Shown: positions 25,140-32,541 of the stretch, piece after piece | Layout: the number at the start of each line of letters is the position of its first letter | Numbering within the stretch: position 1 is the first letter of the stretch | Source: Verrucomicrobiia bacterium | GTDB lineage: Bacteria > Verrucomicrobiota > Verrucomicrobiia > Verrucomicrobiales > Akkermansiaceae | DNA length: 48,152 bases | Assembly: GCA_947460915.1 (NCBI GenBank) | Contig: CANHKJ010000001.1 | Location: forward strand, 1-48,152 | Direction: 5' to 3' | Notes under the pieces: model-generated | Databases searched by the model: none | What the model was told of the DNA's origin: nothing | Seen by the model: the letters and a program-made list of their open reading frames with translations, nothing else | Translations under genes and position numbers: made by a program

Positions 25140-25660
25140 GGCGTTTGAGGCGTAGCAGCGCGTGCTGATTGATGCCAATGATGAAGGGCGGTAGTTGCAT
25201 CCTCGATCAATGAGGGGTGCGTGCTAGAAGATTCGTTAGGTGCATACTTGTAACGCGCAAGTGTCGCAAAGAATTGGGCGATTTCGTTCCGCATTTGTTC
25301 TGGCAAACTTGCGAGAGCATTGTGCCGTGCCATGAATTCTTCATGGGTCTCGAATAAAGATGAATCTTGTAACGCAGCAGCAAAGTAGCTGCGTAGCGTT
25401 AGCGAGGCGGCAGTTGCTTGTTGTAAGAGTGATGGCAGAGAGCGGGATTGCACTAAGCTGGCGAGAGCTTGCCGGTAAGCTTGTTCCGCAATGGCTTCAG
25501 GGGAAGTTTTTCGCGTGCGGTTCAAGCGGAATAGCCAGATGCTACAAACGATCAGGAGGATTGCGATGATCCAGATCCACCAGGGAATGCTGGGTGACGG
25601 CAGAAGGTGATTGACATCAGGGATGTCGGGCAAATCCAGCGTTGGTGGTGTTTCTTCCAT
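25136..25660 (-). CDS. DUF4381-like membrane protein of the Bat operon
   Basis: 174 residues. A Pro-rich N-terminus (DLPDIPDVNHLLPSPS) is followed by one membrane helix (WWIWIIAILLIVCSIWLF) and a helical cytoplasmic or periplasmic domain (AEQAYRQALASLVQS, LTLRSYFAAALQ, HEEFMARHNAL). The size, single helix and position between the DUF58 protein and BatA match the DUF4381 family. Its function is unknown, but membership of the MoxR/VWA assembly is likely. It overlaps batA by 4 bases. Confidence 0.75.
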   Translation of the reverse strand: MEETPPTLDLPDIPDVNHLLPSPSIPWWIWIIAILLIVCSIWLFRLNRTRKTSPEAIAEQAYRQALASLVQSRSLPSLLQQATAASLTLRSYFAAALQDSSLFETHEEFMARHNALASLPEQMRNEIAQFFATLARYKYAPNESSSTHPSLIEDATTALHHWHQSARAATPQTP

Positions 25661-25693
25661 GAATGTTTCAGTAGCGAAAAAAGGAGGACTATT

Positions 25694-26587
25694 TCAGCGT
25701 CCGCGTTTGCTGATGCGCCGTTTAAGGAGGGCGTGAAGCGCGGGAGTTGGGTCTTGATCGGTCTCTAAGTCGGTAAAATCAAGGCCGTGTTTTTTGAATA
25801 AAGAGAGCACACCTTCGTGTTGGCGTTTCATCAATTTTTCATATGCCATACGAAGGTTGGAGTTCGAGGTATTGATCGAGGTTTGCCAGCCTGTTTCGGA
25901 ATCTTCCAGAGTCACGCGACCAGCTCGCGGTAGTTTTTTTTCTAACGGATCGGTTACTCGGATCGCGATAGTGTCGTGTTTCGCGGCAAGTTTCCCCAGT
26001 GCTTTATCGAGCGGGTCGGCGAGGAAATCTGAGATCAAAAATACGAGAGACTTCCGCGGCAGTGCTTGCAATAAGGTCGAGGCAGCGGCTTCGAGGGATG
26101 TGCCAAGCTTGTTAGGCTGTGCGACGAGGATTTCTCGAACCAAACGCAATAAATGCTTGGTGCCTTTCGCTGGTGGTATGAACATCAGCGTCTCTGCTGC
26201 AAAGAGTAGCAGTCCGCATTTATCTCCATTCTGGAGCGCAGAAAACCCGAGCGTTGCTGCGATCTCTGCAGCGATTTCACGTTTAGAAAACTGCACAGAT
26301 CCGTAGTCTGACGAACCGCTTACGTCCACTGCAATCATTACGTTGAGCTCGCGTTCTTCGCGGAATTTACGAATGAACGGTGATCCCATGCGCGCGGTGA
26401 CATTCCAGTCGATGAAACGAATTTCATCTCCGTGCTGGTACTCGCGGAAGTCATCGAAGTCGAGCCCCTGGCCCTTGAAGGAGGATTGGTATTCTCCCGA
26501 AAAGGATTCGCGCACGAGCCTGCGGGCCTTGAGTTCGAGCTTGCGAACCCTGGCCATCATTTCTTCCACTTGTTCGTCAGCTGTCAT
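25694..26587 (-). CDS. DUF58 / VWA-like protein
   Basis: 297 residues. The hallmark DUF58 motif DFDDFREYQHGDEIRFIDW is at about 45-64, with the following RMGSPFIRKFREERELNVMI strand. The metal-binding strand AVDVSGSSDYGS resembles the VWA MIDAS DxSxS. LVFLISDFL contributes an acidic residue. It has no membrane segments, so it is likely cytoplasmic and a partner of the MoxR ATPase, as in many MoxR-VWA systems. It lies 12 bases after moxR and 33 bases before the DUF4381-like gene. Confidence 0.9.
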   Translation of the reverse strand: MTADEQVEEMMARVRKLELKARRLVRESFSGEYQSSFKGQGLDFDDFREYQHGDEIRFIDWNVTARMGSPFIRKFREERELNVMIAVDVSGSSDYGSVQFSKREIAAEIAATLGFSALQNGDKCGLLLFAAETLMFIPPAKGTKHLLRLVREILVAQPNKLGTSLEAAASTLLQALPRKSLVFLISDFLADPLDKALGKLAAKHDTIAIRVTDPLEKKLPRAGRVTLEDSETGWQTSINTSNSNLRMAYEKLMKRQHEGVLSLFKKHGLDFTDLETDQDPTPALHALLKRRISKRGR

Positions 26588-26599
26588 GCGTAGAGAAAA

Positions 26600-27583
26600 T
26601 TACGGGACGGGGATTTTTGAAACGAGACGTGCGATGATGACGTCGGTATTAACGTTTTCTGCCTCTGCTTCGTAGGTTACCAAAATCCGGTGACGCAGCA
26701 CATCGTGGACCATGTCTTTGACGTCTTGGGGGATTACATAGGCGCGGCCGTTCATAAAGGCGCGGGCTCGTGCGCTGAGTGCGAGGTTGATTGTGCCGCG
26801 AGGTGATGCTCCTGCTCGGATGAGGTTTTTCAGCGGCGCGTCATATTTGATCGGGTCGCGAGTGGCATTGATGATTTGAACGATGTATTGGCGGATCGCT
26901 GGGTCGATGTAAACGGTGTTTACGAGTTCGCGAGAGTAGGCGATTTGCTCGGGGGTGGCGACGGTGTGTGTGATGTAAGCTGGGGCCGAAGTAGCCATGC
27001 GATCGAGGATGATCAACTCTTCTTCAGGAGTCGGGTAGTTGACAGTGACTTTGAGCAAGAAACGGTCGAGCTGTGCCTCGGGAAGTTGATAGGTTCCCTC
27101 TTGATCGATCGGGTTCTGCGTTGCCAAAACAAGGAAGGGTTCAGGGAGTTTGTAAGTTTTATCCCCCAATGTAACCTGACGCTCTTGCATCGCCTCTAGC
27201 AACGCAGATTGTACCTTGGCGGGGGCGCGGTTGATTTCGTCAGCGAGAATCAAGTTGTTGAAAATGGGGCCAAGCTTAGGTGCAAACGAAGTCGATTGCG
27301 GATTGTAGACCATGGTGCCAACGAGGTCGGCTGGCAACAAGTCTGGGGTGAATTGGAAGCGAGAGAAAGTGGTTTGAAGGCAGCCAGAAAGCGCCTTGAC
27401 AGCCAGTGTTTTTGCGAGACCGGGCACACCTTCGAGCAAGATGTGACCATTGCAGAGGAGGCCGATCAGCAGGCGGTCCACCAATTGATCTTGGCCGACC
27501 AGCACCTGCGCCATCTCGGTTTTTACGGCTTGGATCCAGTGACTGGTTTCGGCAATGCGGGCTTGGGATTCTTCAATAGTCAT
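26600..27583 (-). CDS. MoxR family AAA+ ATPase
   Basis: 327 residues, the usual length. Walker A is EGVPGLAKT, Walker B is LILADEINRAPAKVQ, and the sensor 1 Asn is in LATQNPIDQEGTYQLPEAQ. The lid domain contains ASPRGTINLALSARARA. MoxR ATPases act as chaperones that load or activate VWA partners, here the five downstream genes. It is first gene of the operon. A promoter-like TTACTA-17-TAACAT lies at 27593-27621 (minus), 9 bases before the ATG. The hemQ gene is 121 bases upstream on the same strand. Confidence 0.93.
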   Translation of the reverse strand: MTIEESQARIAETSHWIQAVKTEMAQVLVGQDQLVDRLLIGLLCNGHILLEGVPGLAKTLAVKALSGCLQTTFSRFQFTPDLLPADLVGTMVYNPQSTSFAPKLGPIFNNLILADEINRAPAKVQSALLEAMQERQVTLGDKTYKLPEPFLVLATQNPIDQEGTYQLPEAQLDRFLLKVTVNYPTPEEELIILDRMATSAPAYITHTVATPEQIAYSRELVNTVYIDPAIRQYIVQIINATRDPIKYDAPLKNLIRAGASPRGTINLALSARARAFMNGRAYVIPQDVKDMVHDVLRHRILVTYEAEAENVNTDVIIARLVSKIPVP

Positions 27584-27635
27584 GAGTGATGGATGTTAAT
27601 CGATGCAATATGGGGTAGTAACGACGCCGCGCAAC

Positions 27636-27651
27636 TTGATTGTGCAATCAA
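27636..27651. repeat. Inverted repeat between hemQ and moxR
   Basis: TTGATTG-TG-CAATCAA. It is not followed by a T run on either strand, so an operator upstream of the Bat operon is as likely as an RNA hairpin. Confidence 0.4.
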
Positions 27652-27704
27652 AAACGATTTTCACGAAAAAAGTTCACTCAGCGCTGCGATGTGGAAGCGC
27701 GTAA

Positions 27705-28529
27705 TCAGAGGCAAACACGACGGAATAACTCGTCGAGAGGCAGTTGCATGCCGATGTAGAAATCTCCGAATTCACCGTAACGGGCCGATACTTCATCAAA
27801 TCGCATTTCATAAACGATGGCTTTGATGTCGATCGTATCTTTGGCAAGCAGGGTGACTCCCCATTCATGCTCATCGAGACCTGTAGAGCCAGTGATCAAT
27901 TGTAGAATACGACCTGCATAGGTGCGGCCTACGCGAGCGTGACCAGACATCAGTTCACGACGAGCGTCAAAATTCAGCGAATACCAATTGTCATTGCCGC
28001 TTCGGCGTTTCGACATCGGGTAGAAGCAAACAATTGGCCAGTCGGGCAATACAGGGTAGAGGCGATGCTTGAGATAGTGAGTCATGCGCTCCTCAAATTC
28101 CTTAAGTGCGGTCTCGAATTCAGGAGAGCCCTCCGTGAGTCCCTTTTCACCAAGAAGTGTTTCCTTGATGTATTCTTCAGCGGTGGTCGTGTATTCCGAG
28201 CTCTCGGTTTGCGAAAGATAGGAGTAGCATGGATTCAGAATGTCTGGTCCGAGCGAGAGGCTGAGTCGTTTTTCAAAAGCATTGGCGATTTGCAGATCGG
28301 GAGTGAGCAGCATGAATCCGATGTCGGCCTTGGGGGTGGCGATCGAGAAGGTGAGAAGATGCGTGTCCTTGGTGGATCGAATTTCTTGCACTAGCTCGGT
28401 CATATTGGTTTTGGCCGCGCGCTTTTCCTCTTGGCTAAGACAGTTCCATTGGGAATGGTCGATTTGATAAAACAAATGCATGACATGCCATCCCTCGCGC
28501 GGGACTAGTGGTGTGGTTTGTGTGCTCAT
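27705..28529 (-). CDS. hemQ: HemQ / chlorite dismutase-family coproheme decarboxylase
   Basis: 274 residues. HemQ converts coproheme to heme b at the end of the coproporphyrin-dependent pathway. The catalytic Tyr170 and the nearby Lys174 are in VCFYPMSKRR, the proximal His197 in LMSGHARVGRTYAG, and the EWGVTLLA and YEMRFDEVSARYGEFG strands are typical. Chlorite dismutases lack the Tyr motif and carry a distal Arg, so HemQ is preferred. It lies 17 bases downstream of an acidic membrane protein gene and is probably co-transcribed with it. Heme supply next to the Bat operon may reflect shared respiratory or oxygen biology (inference). Confidence 0.9.
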   Translation of the reverse strand: MSTQTTPLVPREGWHVMHLFYQIDHSQWNCLSQEEKRAAKTNMTELVQEIRSTKDTHLLTFSIATPKADIGFMLLTPDLQIANAFEKRLSLSLGPDILNPCYSYLSQTESSEYTTTAEEYIKETLLGEKGLTEGSPEFETALKEFEERMTHYLKHRLYPVLPDWPIVCFYPMSKRRSGNDNWYSLNFDARRELMSGHARVGRTYAGRILQLITGSTGLDEHEWGVTLLAKDTIDIKAIVYEMRFDEVSARYGEFGDFYIGMQLPLDELFRRVCL

Positions 28530-28546
28530 AGAGAAATAGAAAATGG

Positions 28547-29818
28547 TTAACGCCGATCGGTGCCGATTGGAGTGGTGAACAATAGGCGAAATTGATCGCT
28601 GCTTGTGTTGTCAGATGGACCCTCATAGACCTTAATTGTCCACGGTTTGCCTAGTCCAGCGCGGTAGGCTTCTTGCTCGCCAAAGTCGACAAAACCTGCT
28701 GTGGAGGAAAATACTCGGGTTTCCTCAGCGGAGAGAGTGAATTTACCCTCCGTGAAATTCTGCGTCACCGTATCACCGACGATGTCGCCTTTTTCATTGT
28801 GAAACATCACTCGTAAAGCTCCCTGCGTGGCTTCGCTTCCGAGGGTGATCTCAATGACGGGCAGTAATTTGACATCAAGCTTGATTGGATCGCGGTTGGG
28901 CCCATCCTTGATCGGGGGACGCCAATAAGTGACAGCGCGTACCACCTCGGCAATCTGTCCTTTCACGGGGTAATCCGGTTTGGCGTAAGTCTTTTTTTCG
29001 GTGAGATTTGCGCGATATGAGCTGATTATAAAAAATGCTCCTACGATGATAATGAGCAGAAAAGCTACTGATGCGATTGCTTCAGTGGGTGAAAACTTGG
29101 TAAATTGAATCGAGGGCGTAGCGGTAATTTCCGGCGCAGGATCGGGTGTGTTTTCCAGCTCACTTGATGCGACTGATTCTATTTTCTCGGGGTCCAGCAT
29201 TTTTTCAGGAGCTGGCTCAGGTTTTTCTTCTTCAGTAGTGACTGCGACCAATACGGGCTTTTCAGGCACAGGTGTGATGTTTGTCACTGCGATGGATTGA
29301 GGCGTCTCGGCATCGTTTTTTGTCAAAACCGGTGCGATTTCTTCTTCATTAAATTTTTCCGCTGAGCCAGCCTGACTCGCTATTTCATTCGTAAAATCTC
29401 CCCAGATTTCATCTTCTGTAGCTGCCACAGCTAACCGGCTTGGCAAGGCGTATTTTGATTCGGTCGGATTGGAAAGTTTGATCTCGATCGAGTGGACAGA
29501 GATGTTGCGCTTGAGTGCTGACTTATCGTCCTCAGATAATGCAACATGCATATCTTCATCCGTCTCGGCAAATGGTCTAGATTCCTCATCCTGTGTAAGA
29601 GATTTGTCTTGTATTTGCTTGGTGGCAGCGTCCTCCGTTTTTTCGAGTGCGCTGATTTCTGTCACAGGAGTCACTCCGGGCGTGGTGGATGAGTCATCGT
29701 CCTCTAAATTCCAAAGATCCATCTCCTTGTCATACGCGCCTTGGTTTTTTGGGAGCTTATACAACGTGGGATTTTGAACCGGCTTGGGCTTTTGGTTATC
29801 AGGATTCGATTGTGACAT
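28547..29818 (-). CDS. Acidic single-helix membrane protein, unrecognised
   Basis: 423 residues from the ATG at 29816-29818 (MSQSNPDNQKPKPV). A longer frame to 29983 would add a Phe-rich stretch caused by A-rich DNA upstream and is disfavoured. Residues 1-~245 are acidic, Glu/Thr/Pro-rich and probably disordered. A membrane helix (IASVAFLLIIIVGAFFII) follows, and a C-terminal ~150-residue beta-type domain would lie outside the cytoplasm (YPVKGQIAEVVRAVTYW, RVMFHNEKGDIVGD). No family was recognised. It is the likely first gene of a unit with hemQ. Confidence 0.7.
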   Translation of the reverse strand: MSQSNPDNQKPKPVQNPTLYKLPKNQGAYDKEMDLWNLEDDDSSTTPGVTPVTEISALEKTEDAATKQIQDKSLTQDEESRPFAETDEDMHVALSEDDKSALKRNISVHSIEIKLSNPTESKYALPSRLAVAATEDEIWGDFTNEIASQAGSAEKFNEEEIAPVLTKNDAETPQSIAVTNITPVPEKPVLVAVTTEEEKPEPAPEKMLDPEKIESVASSELENTPDPAPEITATPSIQFTKFSPTEAIASVAFLLIIIVGAFFIISSYRANLTEKKTYAKPDYPVKGQIAEVVRAVTYWRPPIKDGPNRDPIKLDVKLLPVIEITLGSEATQGALRVMFHNEKGDIVGDTVTQNFTEGKFTLSAEETRVFSSTAGFVDFGEQEAYRAGLGKPWTIKVYEGPSDNTSSDQFRLLFTTPIGTDRR

Positions 29819-29939
29819 AGGGTGGGATGAACAGAAGGAAGCTACCCAAGAAAAAAACCAAAATAAAGAGAAAAACGAAAAAACTGATTGCAAGAAGCAA
29901 TAAATGAGGCGATGGAAGCGGTGCACAACCACTATCAGT

Positions 29940-30173
29940 ATGGCTGACAAAGAAGATCGTAACCAAGAAAACGTTGTAGGCAAGTTTTATGTCGATAGTT
30001 CCTGTATCGACTGTGATTTGTGCCGTGAAACGGCTCCGCAAAATTTCACCCGCTCTGATGACGAAGGCTACTCGTTTGTATACAACCAGCCTACGACAAC
30101 GGAGGAGGAAGAGCAATGCCGTGAAGCGATGGAGGGATGCCCGGTTGAGGCGATTGGCGACGATGGCGAGTAA
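29940..30173 (+). CDS. Single-cluster [4Fe-4S] ferredoxin
   Basis: 77 residues from ATG 29940; an upstream ATG at 29904 is less likely. The cluster Cys are in SSCIDCDLCRETAP (CxxCxxC) with the fourth in GCPVEAIG. An extra Cys is in the acidic stretch EEQCREAM. The single-cluster, acidic type (like Bacillus Fer or Desulfovibrio FdI) carries electrons at low potential in the cytoplasm; its partner is not visible. Its 3' end overlaps the next gene by 11 bases. The four-gene unit has no metabolic theme. Confidence 0.9.
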   Translation: MADKEDRNQENVVGKFYVDSSCIDCDLCRETAPQNFTRSDDEGYSFVYNQPTTTEEEEQCREAMEGCPVEAIGDDGE

Positions 30174-30549
30174 GCCTTCAAAAAAATGGAGTGCGCAGGA
30201 ATTTTTGCGCCGACAGGTCAAACGCGAGTGGAGGGGATTTGATGATGCCCTCGATTTGAATGAAGGCGTTCACCTTCCATCCGAATTCATAGCTGAGATC
30301 ATCCGCAGTGCTGGCCTCGCTGAAGGAATGGAAGAGGAGAAACTGCGTGCGCTCTGGGCGGATTTAGCAGGGTCTTACATTGCGAAGGCGAGTCAACCAC
30401 AATCTCTTAAGCGTGGCCTGCTTACAATACGTGTGACACAACCGGCCATGCGTTTTCATTTGGAGCAGATGCGTGGGAGTTTATTGAAGAAAATTCAGCA
30501 GGCTGCCGGCAATGATAAAATTCAGTCTATTCGTTTCTCCGTAGGATAA
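30163..30549 (+). CDS. DUF721 protein, DciA-like
   Basis: 128 residues starting at ATG 30163 inside the end of the ferredoxin gene (MASKPSKKWSAQEFLRRQ). The DUF721 core reads ALWADLAGSYIAKASQPQSL, LLTIRVTQPAMRFHLEQMRG and LLKKIQQAAG. DUF721 proteins include DciA, the ancestral DnaB helicase loader or operator in bacteria lacking DnaC/DnaI. Its small size, with an added basic N-terminal helix, agrees. The 11-base overlap suggests translational coupling with the ferredoxin. It is followed after 5 bases by a HAD gene. Confidence 0.82.
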   Translation: MASKPSKKWSAQEFLRRQVKREWRGFDDALDLNEGVHLPSEFIAEIIRSAGLAEGMEEEKLRALWADLAGSYIAKASQPQSLKRGLLTIRVTQPAMRFHLEQMRGSLLKKIQQAAGNDKIQSIRFSVG

Positions 30550-30554
30550 TTTTT

Positions 30555-31190
30555 ATGTATCGTAACTTAATTTTTGATTGGTCTGGCACTTTGGTTGACG
30601 ACTTAGCGCCAACCTTGGAGGCAACCAATGCCGTTTTTGGCATTTACGGTCGTGCAGCGATGGATCGCGATGAGTTTCGTCGTCTGTTTCGTCTCCCGTA
30701 TTCCGAATTTTATGAAGAGCATCTTCCTGGCATTGCTCTTGCAGATTTGGAGTATCACTTTCGCAAAGCCTTTGCGGAATCTCCTGTTGCAGTGACCGTT
30801 TTGCCTCATGCACGTGAAAAGTTAGAGTGGTGTCGTGAGCATGGCGTGCGTTGCTTTGTGCTGACCAGCATGGATCGCGATACCTTTGAAGGGCAACTCG
30901 ATGACCTCAATATGCGCCATTACTTCGAGGCAACATATTCGGGTGTGGTGGATAAACGTGAAGTCATCGGAAATTTAGTTAGAAACCATCAACTCGATGT
31001 TTCACAAACCGCTTTTTTAGGGGATATGATCCACGACATTGTCACAGCCAAGCATGGCGGAGTAGCAAGTGTGGGTTTGCTGACTGGATATACGCACCGC
31101 GAGGTGCTGCAGGCACAGCAGCCCGATTGGTTAATGGCGGATCTTCGCGAATTCCGTGAAATGTTAGATCAAAACCGTCGCAGTTCATGA
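30555..31190 (+). CDS. HAD-family hydrolase with DWSGT motif
   Basis: 211 residues. Motif I is FDWSGTLVDD: the nucleophile Asp is present, but the second Asp, the usual acid/base of phosphatases (DxD), is Ser. An alpha-helical cap follows. Motif II is FVLTSMDR, Lys is in VVDKREVI and motif IV is FLGDMIHDIVTAK with both acidic residues. The phosphoglycolate phosphatase subgroup is closest by shape, but the Ser substitution makes the activity uncertain; phosphonoacetaldehyde hydrolase has Ala there. The stop overlaps the folB start by 4 bases (ATGA). Confidence 0.82.
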   Translation: MYRNLIFDWSGTLVDDLAPTLEATNAVFGIYGRAAMDRDEFRRLFRLPYSEFYEEHLPGIALADLEYHFRKAFAESPVAVTVLPHAREKLEWCREHGVRCFVLTSMDRDTFEGQLDDLNMRHYFEATYSGVVDKREVIGNLVRNHQLDVSQTAFLGDMIHDIVTAKHGGVASVGLLTGYTHREVLQAQQPDWLMADLREFREMLDQNRRSS

Positions 31191-31546
31191 GTAGGAAAAT
31201 TTTTATCAACGGTCTGAGAATCTCTTGTCATGTAGGTGTTCCGGACGAGGAAATAGCGGTAGCTCAGGAGTTGTCCTTAGATGTGGTATTGACTGCTCAG
31301 CAAGACTGGACGGATTTGCTTGATGACATCGCCAAAACCATTGATTACGCTGAAGTGGTAACTTCCTTGGAAGGACTTGCGCAGAGTAAACCAAGGCGTT
31401 TGATTGAAACGCTAGCGGTGGAGATTGTAGATTTTCTGTTAGAAAATTATTCAGTTTCGCACGTAAGCGTAAAGGTTATTAAGATGATACTGCCTCAGAC
31501 AAGTTCCGTTGCGGTGATGGTAGAAAAAAATAGGCGTCCGGAGTGA
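31187..31546 (+). CDS. folB: Dihydroneopterin aldolase
   Basis: 119 residues, normal for FolB, which splits 7,8-dihydroneopterin to hydroxymethyl-dihydropterin and glycolaldehyde in folate synthesis. Motifs are INGLRISCHVGVPDEE with the active-site Glu, DDIAKTIDYAEVV with the Tyr, and KPRRLIETLAVEIVDFLL. It ends in a basic tail. It is last of a four-gene operon. The 3' end is overlapped by a hairpin that terminates the opposite strand. Confidence 0.93.
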   Translation: MSRKIFINGLRISCHVGVPDEEIAVAQELSLDVVLTAQQDWTDLLDDIAKTIDYAEVVTSLEGLAQSKPRRLIETLAVEIVDFLLENYSVSHVSVKVIKMILPQTSSVAVMVEKNRRPE

Positions 31547-31557
31547 CCGAGACGCCT
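31522..31557 (-). terminator. Rho-independent terminator of the TPR gene, inside the folB 3' end
   Basis: AGGCGTC (31532-31538) pairs perfectly with GACGCCT (31551-31557) around a 12-base loop. On the minus strand a run of seven Ts follows directly (the A run at 31524-31530 on plus). There is no T run in the plus direction. Confidence 0.75.
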
Positions 31558-31579
31558 GATTCTCAATCATTGAGTTAAT

Positions 31580-32380
31580 TCATTTGTCCTTGGGCGCTGC
31601 CTCATTGAGTTGCTGGTCGACCTTGCTGCCGTAGAAGCTCTCGATGTAGCCAAACTCGATGAGGGTGTCTTGCCATGGAGCGGTGACAGCGGCATTGCCA
31701 AAAACGCGATTGGCAATCTGCATCCACTCCTCGGCCTTCATGACATCGTTATCACGGAAGCAGAGGGATGCTTGCGCGTAGTAGTAGAAGGGTGAGTCAT
31801 CATCAAGCGGATTATATTTTTTCGCCAGGGCATTTACTTCGGAATTTTTGCTCTGTGCAATTTGGCAGAGCAAAAGCTTAAACTCGACGAGCCGGCGTGT
31901 AGCAAGATCGCCTTCGGGTATTTTTTTCAAAGTAAGCTCCAGTTTTTCCTCCGCTGATTTCCACTGACGGGTAACAAATTCCAGCTCAGCGATGTTAAAG
32001 ATGACTGCCGCGAGACCGGGCTCTAGGGCTAAGGCTTTGTCAAACTCAACACGGGCTTTTTGAAAGTCGCGAAATTCTACATAGCAGCTTCCAAGCATAT
32101 TATGAATTTCCGAGTTTTTGTCGAAAATTTTCCGCGCGTTGGCAATTTCATCCATTGATTCAAAAATTCGCTTTTGATTGAATAATCGGCGCACTTCATC
32201 CATGTGCTTCAAGTAGTCGATGCGCTTTTGCTCGGGCAAGTTGGTAAACTCGCGCTGAATAGCATTGAGCTCAGGTGTTTTCTTGGCTACTGAGTCATCC
32301 AAAGCGGGGGTTTGCGCAAAAGATAGCGTGCAGATGTTGAATAAAACGAGTCCGTTGATCCATGATTTTACACTTGGCAT
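31580..32380 (-). CDS. Secreted TPR protein
   Basis: 266 residues. The signal peptide MPSVKSWINGLVLFNICTLSFAQ is followed by TPR-type helices: HMDEVRRLFNQKRIFESMDE, then SEIHNMLGSCYVEFRDFQKA, ARVEFDKALALEPG and VIFNIAELEFVTRQWKSAEE. The C-terminal part may continue the solenoid (YYAQASLCFRDNDVMKAEEW). No enzyme motif is present. It is likely a periplasmic interaction scaffold; the partner is unknown. It has its own promoter-like sequence and a terminator, so it is monocistronic. Confidence 0.8.
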   Translation of the reverse strand: MPSVKSWINGLVLFNICTLSFAQTPALDDSVAKKTPELNAIQREFTNLPEQKRIDYLKHMDEVRRLFNQKRIFESMDEIANARKIFDKNSEIHNMLGSCYVEFRDFQKARVEFDKALALEPGLAAVIFNIAELEFVTRQWKSAEEKLELTLKKIPEGDLATRRLVEFKLLLCQIAQSKNSEVNALAKKYNPLDDDSPFYYYAQASLCFRDNDVMKAEEWMQIANRVFGNAAVTAPWQDTLIEFGYIESFYGSKVDQQLNEAAPKDK

Positions 32381-32387
32381 GACTCAG

Positions 32388-32416
32388 TTACTAGCCGAAT
32401 TGAGCGGTCTTGGCAA
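32388..32416 (-). promoter_or_regulatory. Putative promoter of the TPR gene, near-leaderless
   Basis: On the minus strand TTGCCA (32411-32416), 17 bases, TAGTAA (32388-32393), then 7 bases to ATG 32380. The -10 box is weak. Confidence 0.38.
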
Positions 32417-32497
32417 GCGGTAGATTGCCCAAGAAGAAATATTTTTTCCGAGCGTAGTATCCGTTCCCTACTGATTGGTGTTTCAAGAAATCCACTC

Positions 32498-32526
32498 TTG
32501 TCACAAACAGATCCCCATGCTAGCTT
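32498..32526 (+). promoter_or_regulatory. Putative promoter of the HtrA-like pair
   Basis: TTGTCA (32498-32503), 17 bases, TAGCTT (32521-32526), 15 bases before ATG 32542, giving a predicted leader of about 8 bases. Confidence 0.42.
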
Positions 32527-32541
32527 CGCTCACAAGCAAAC

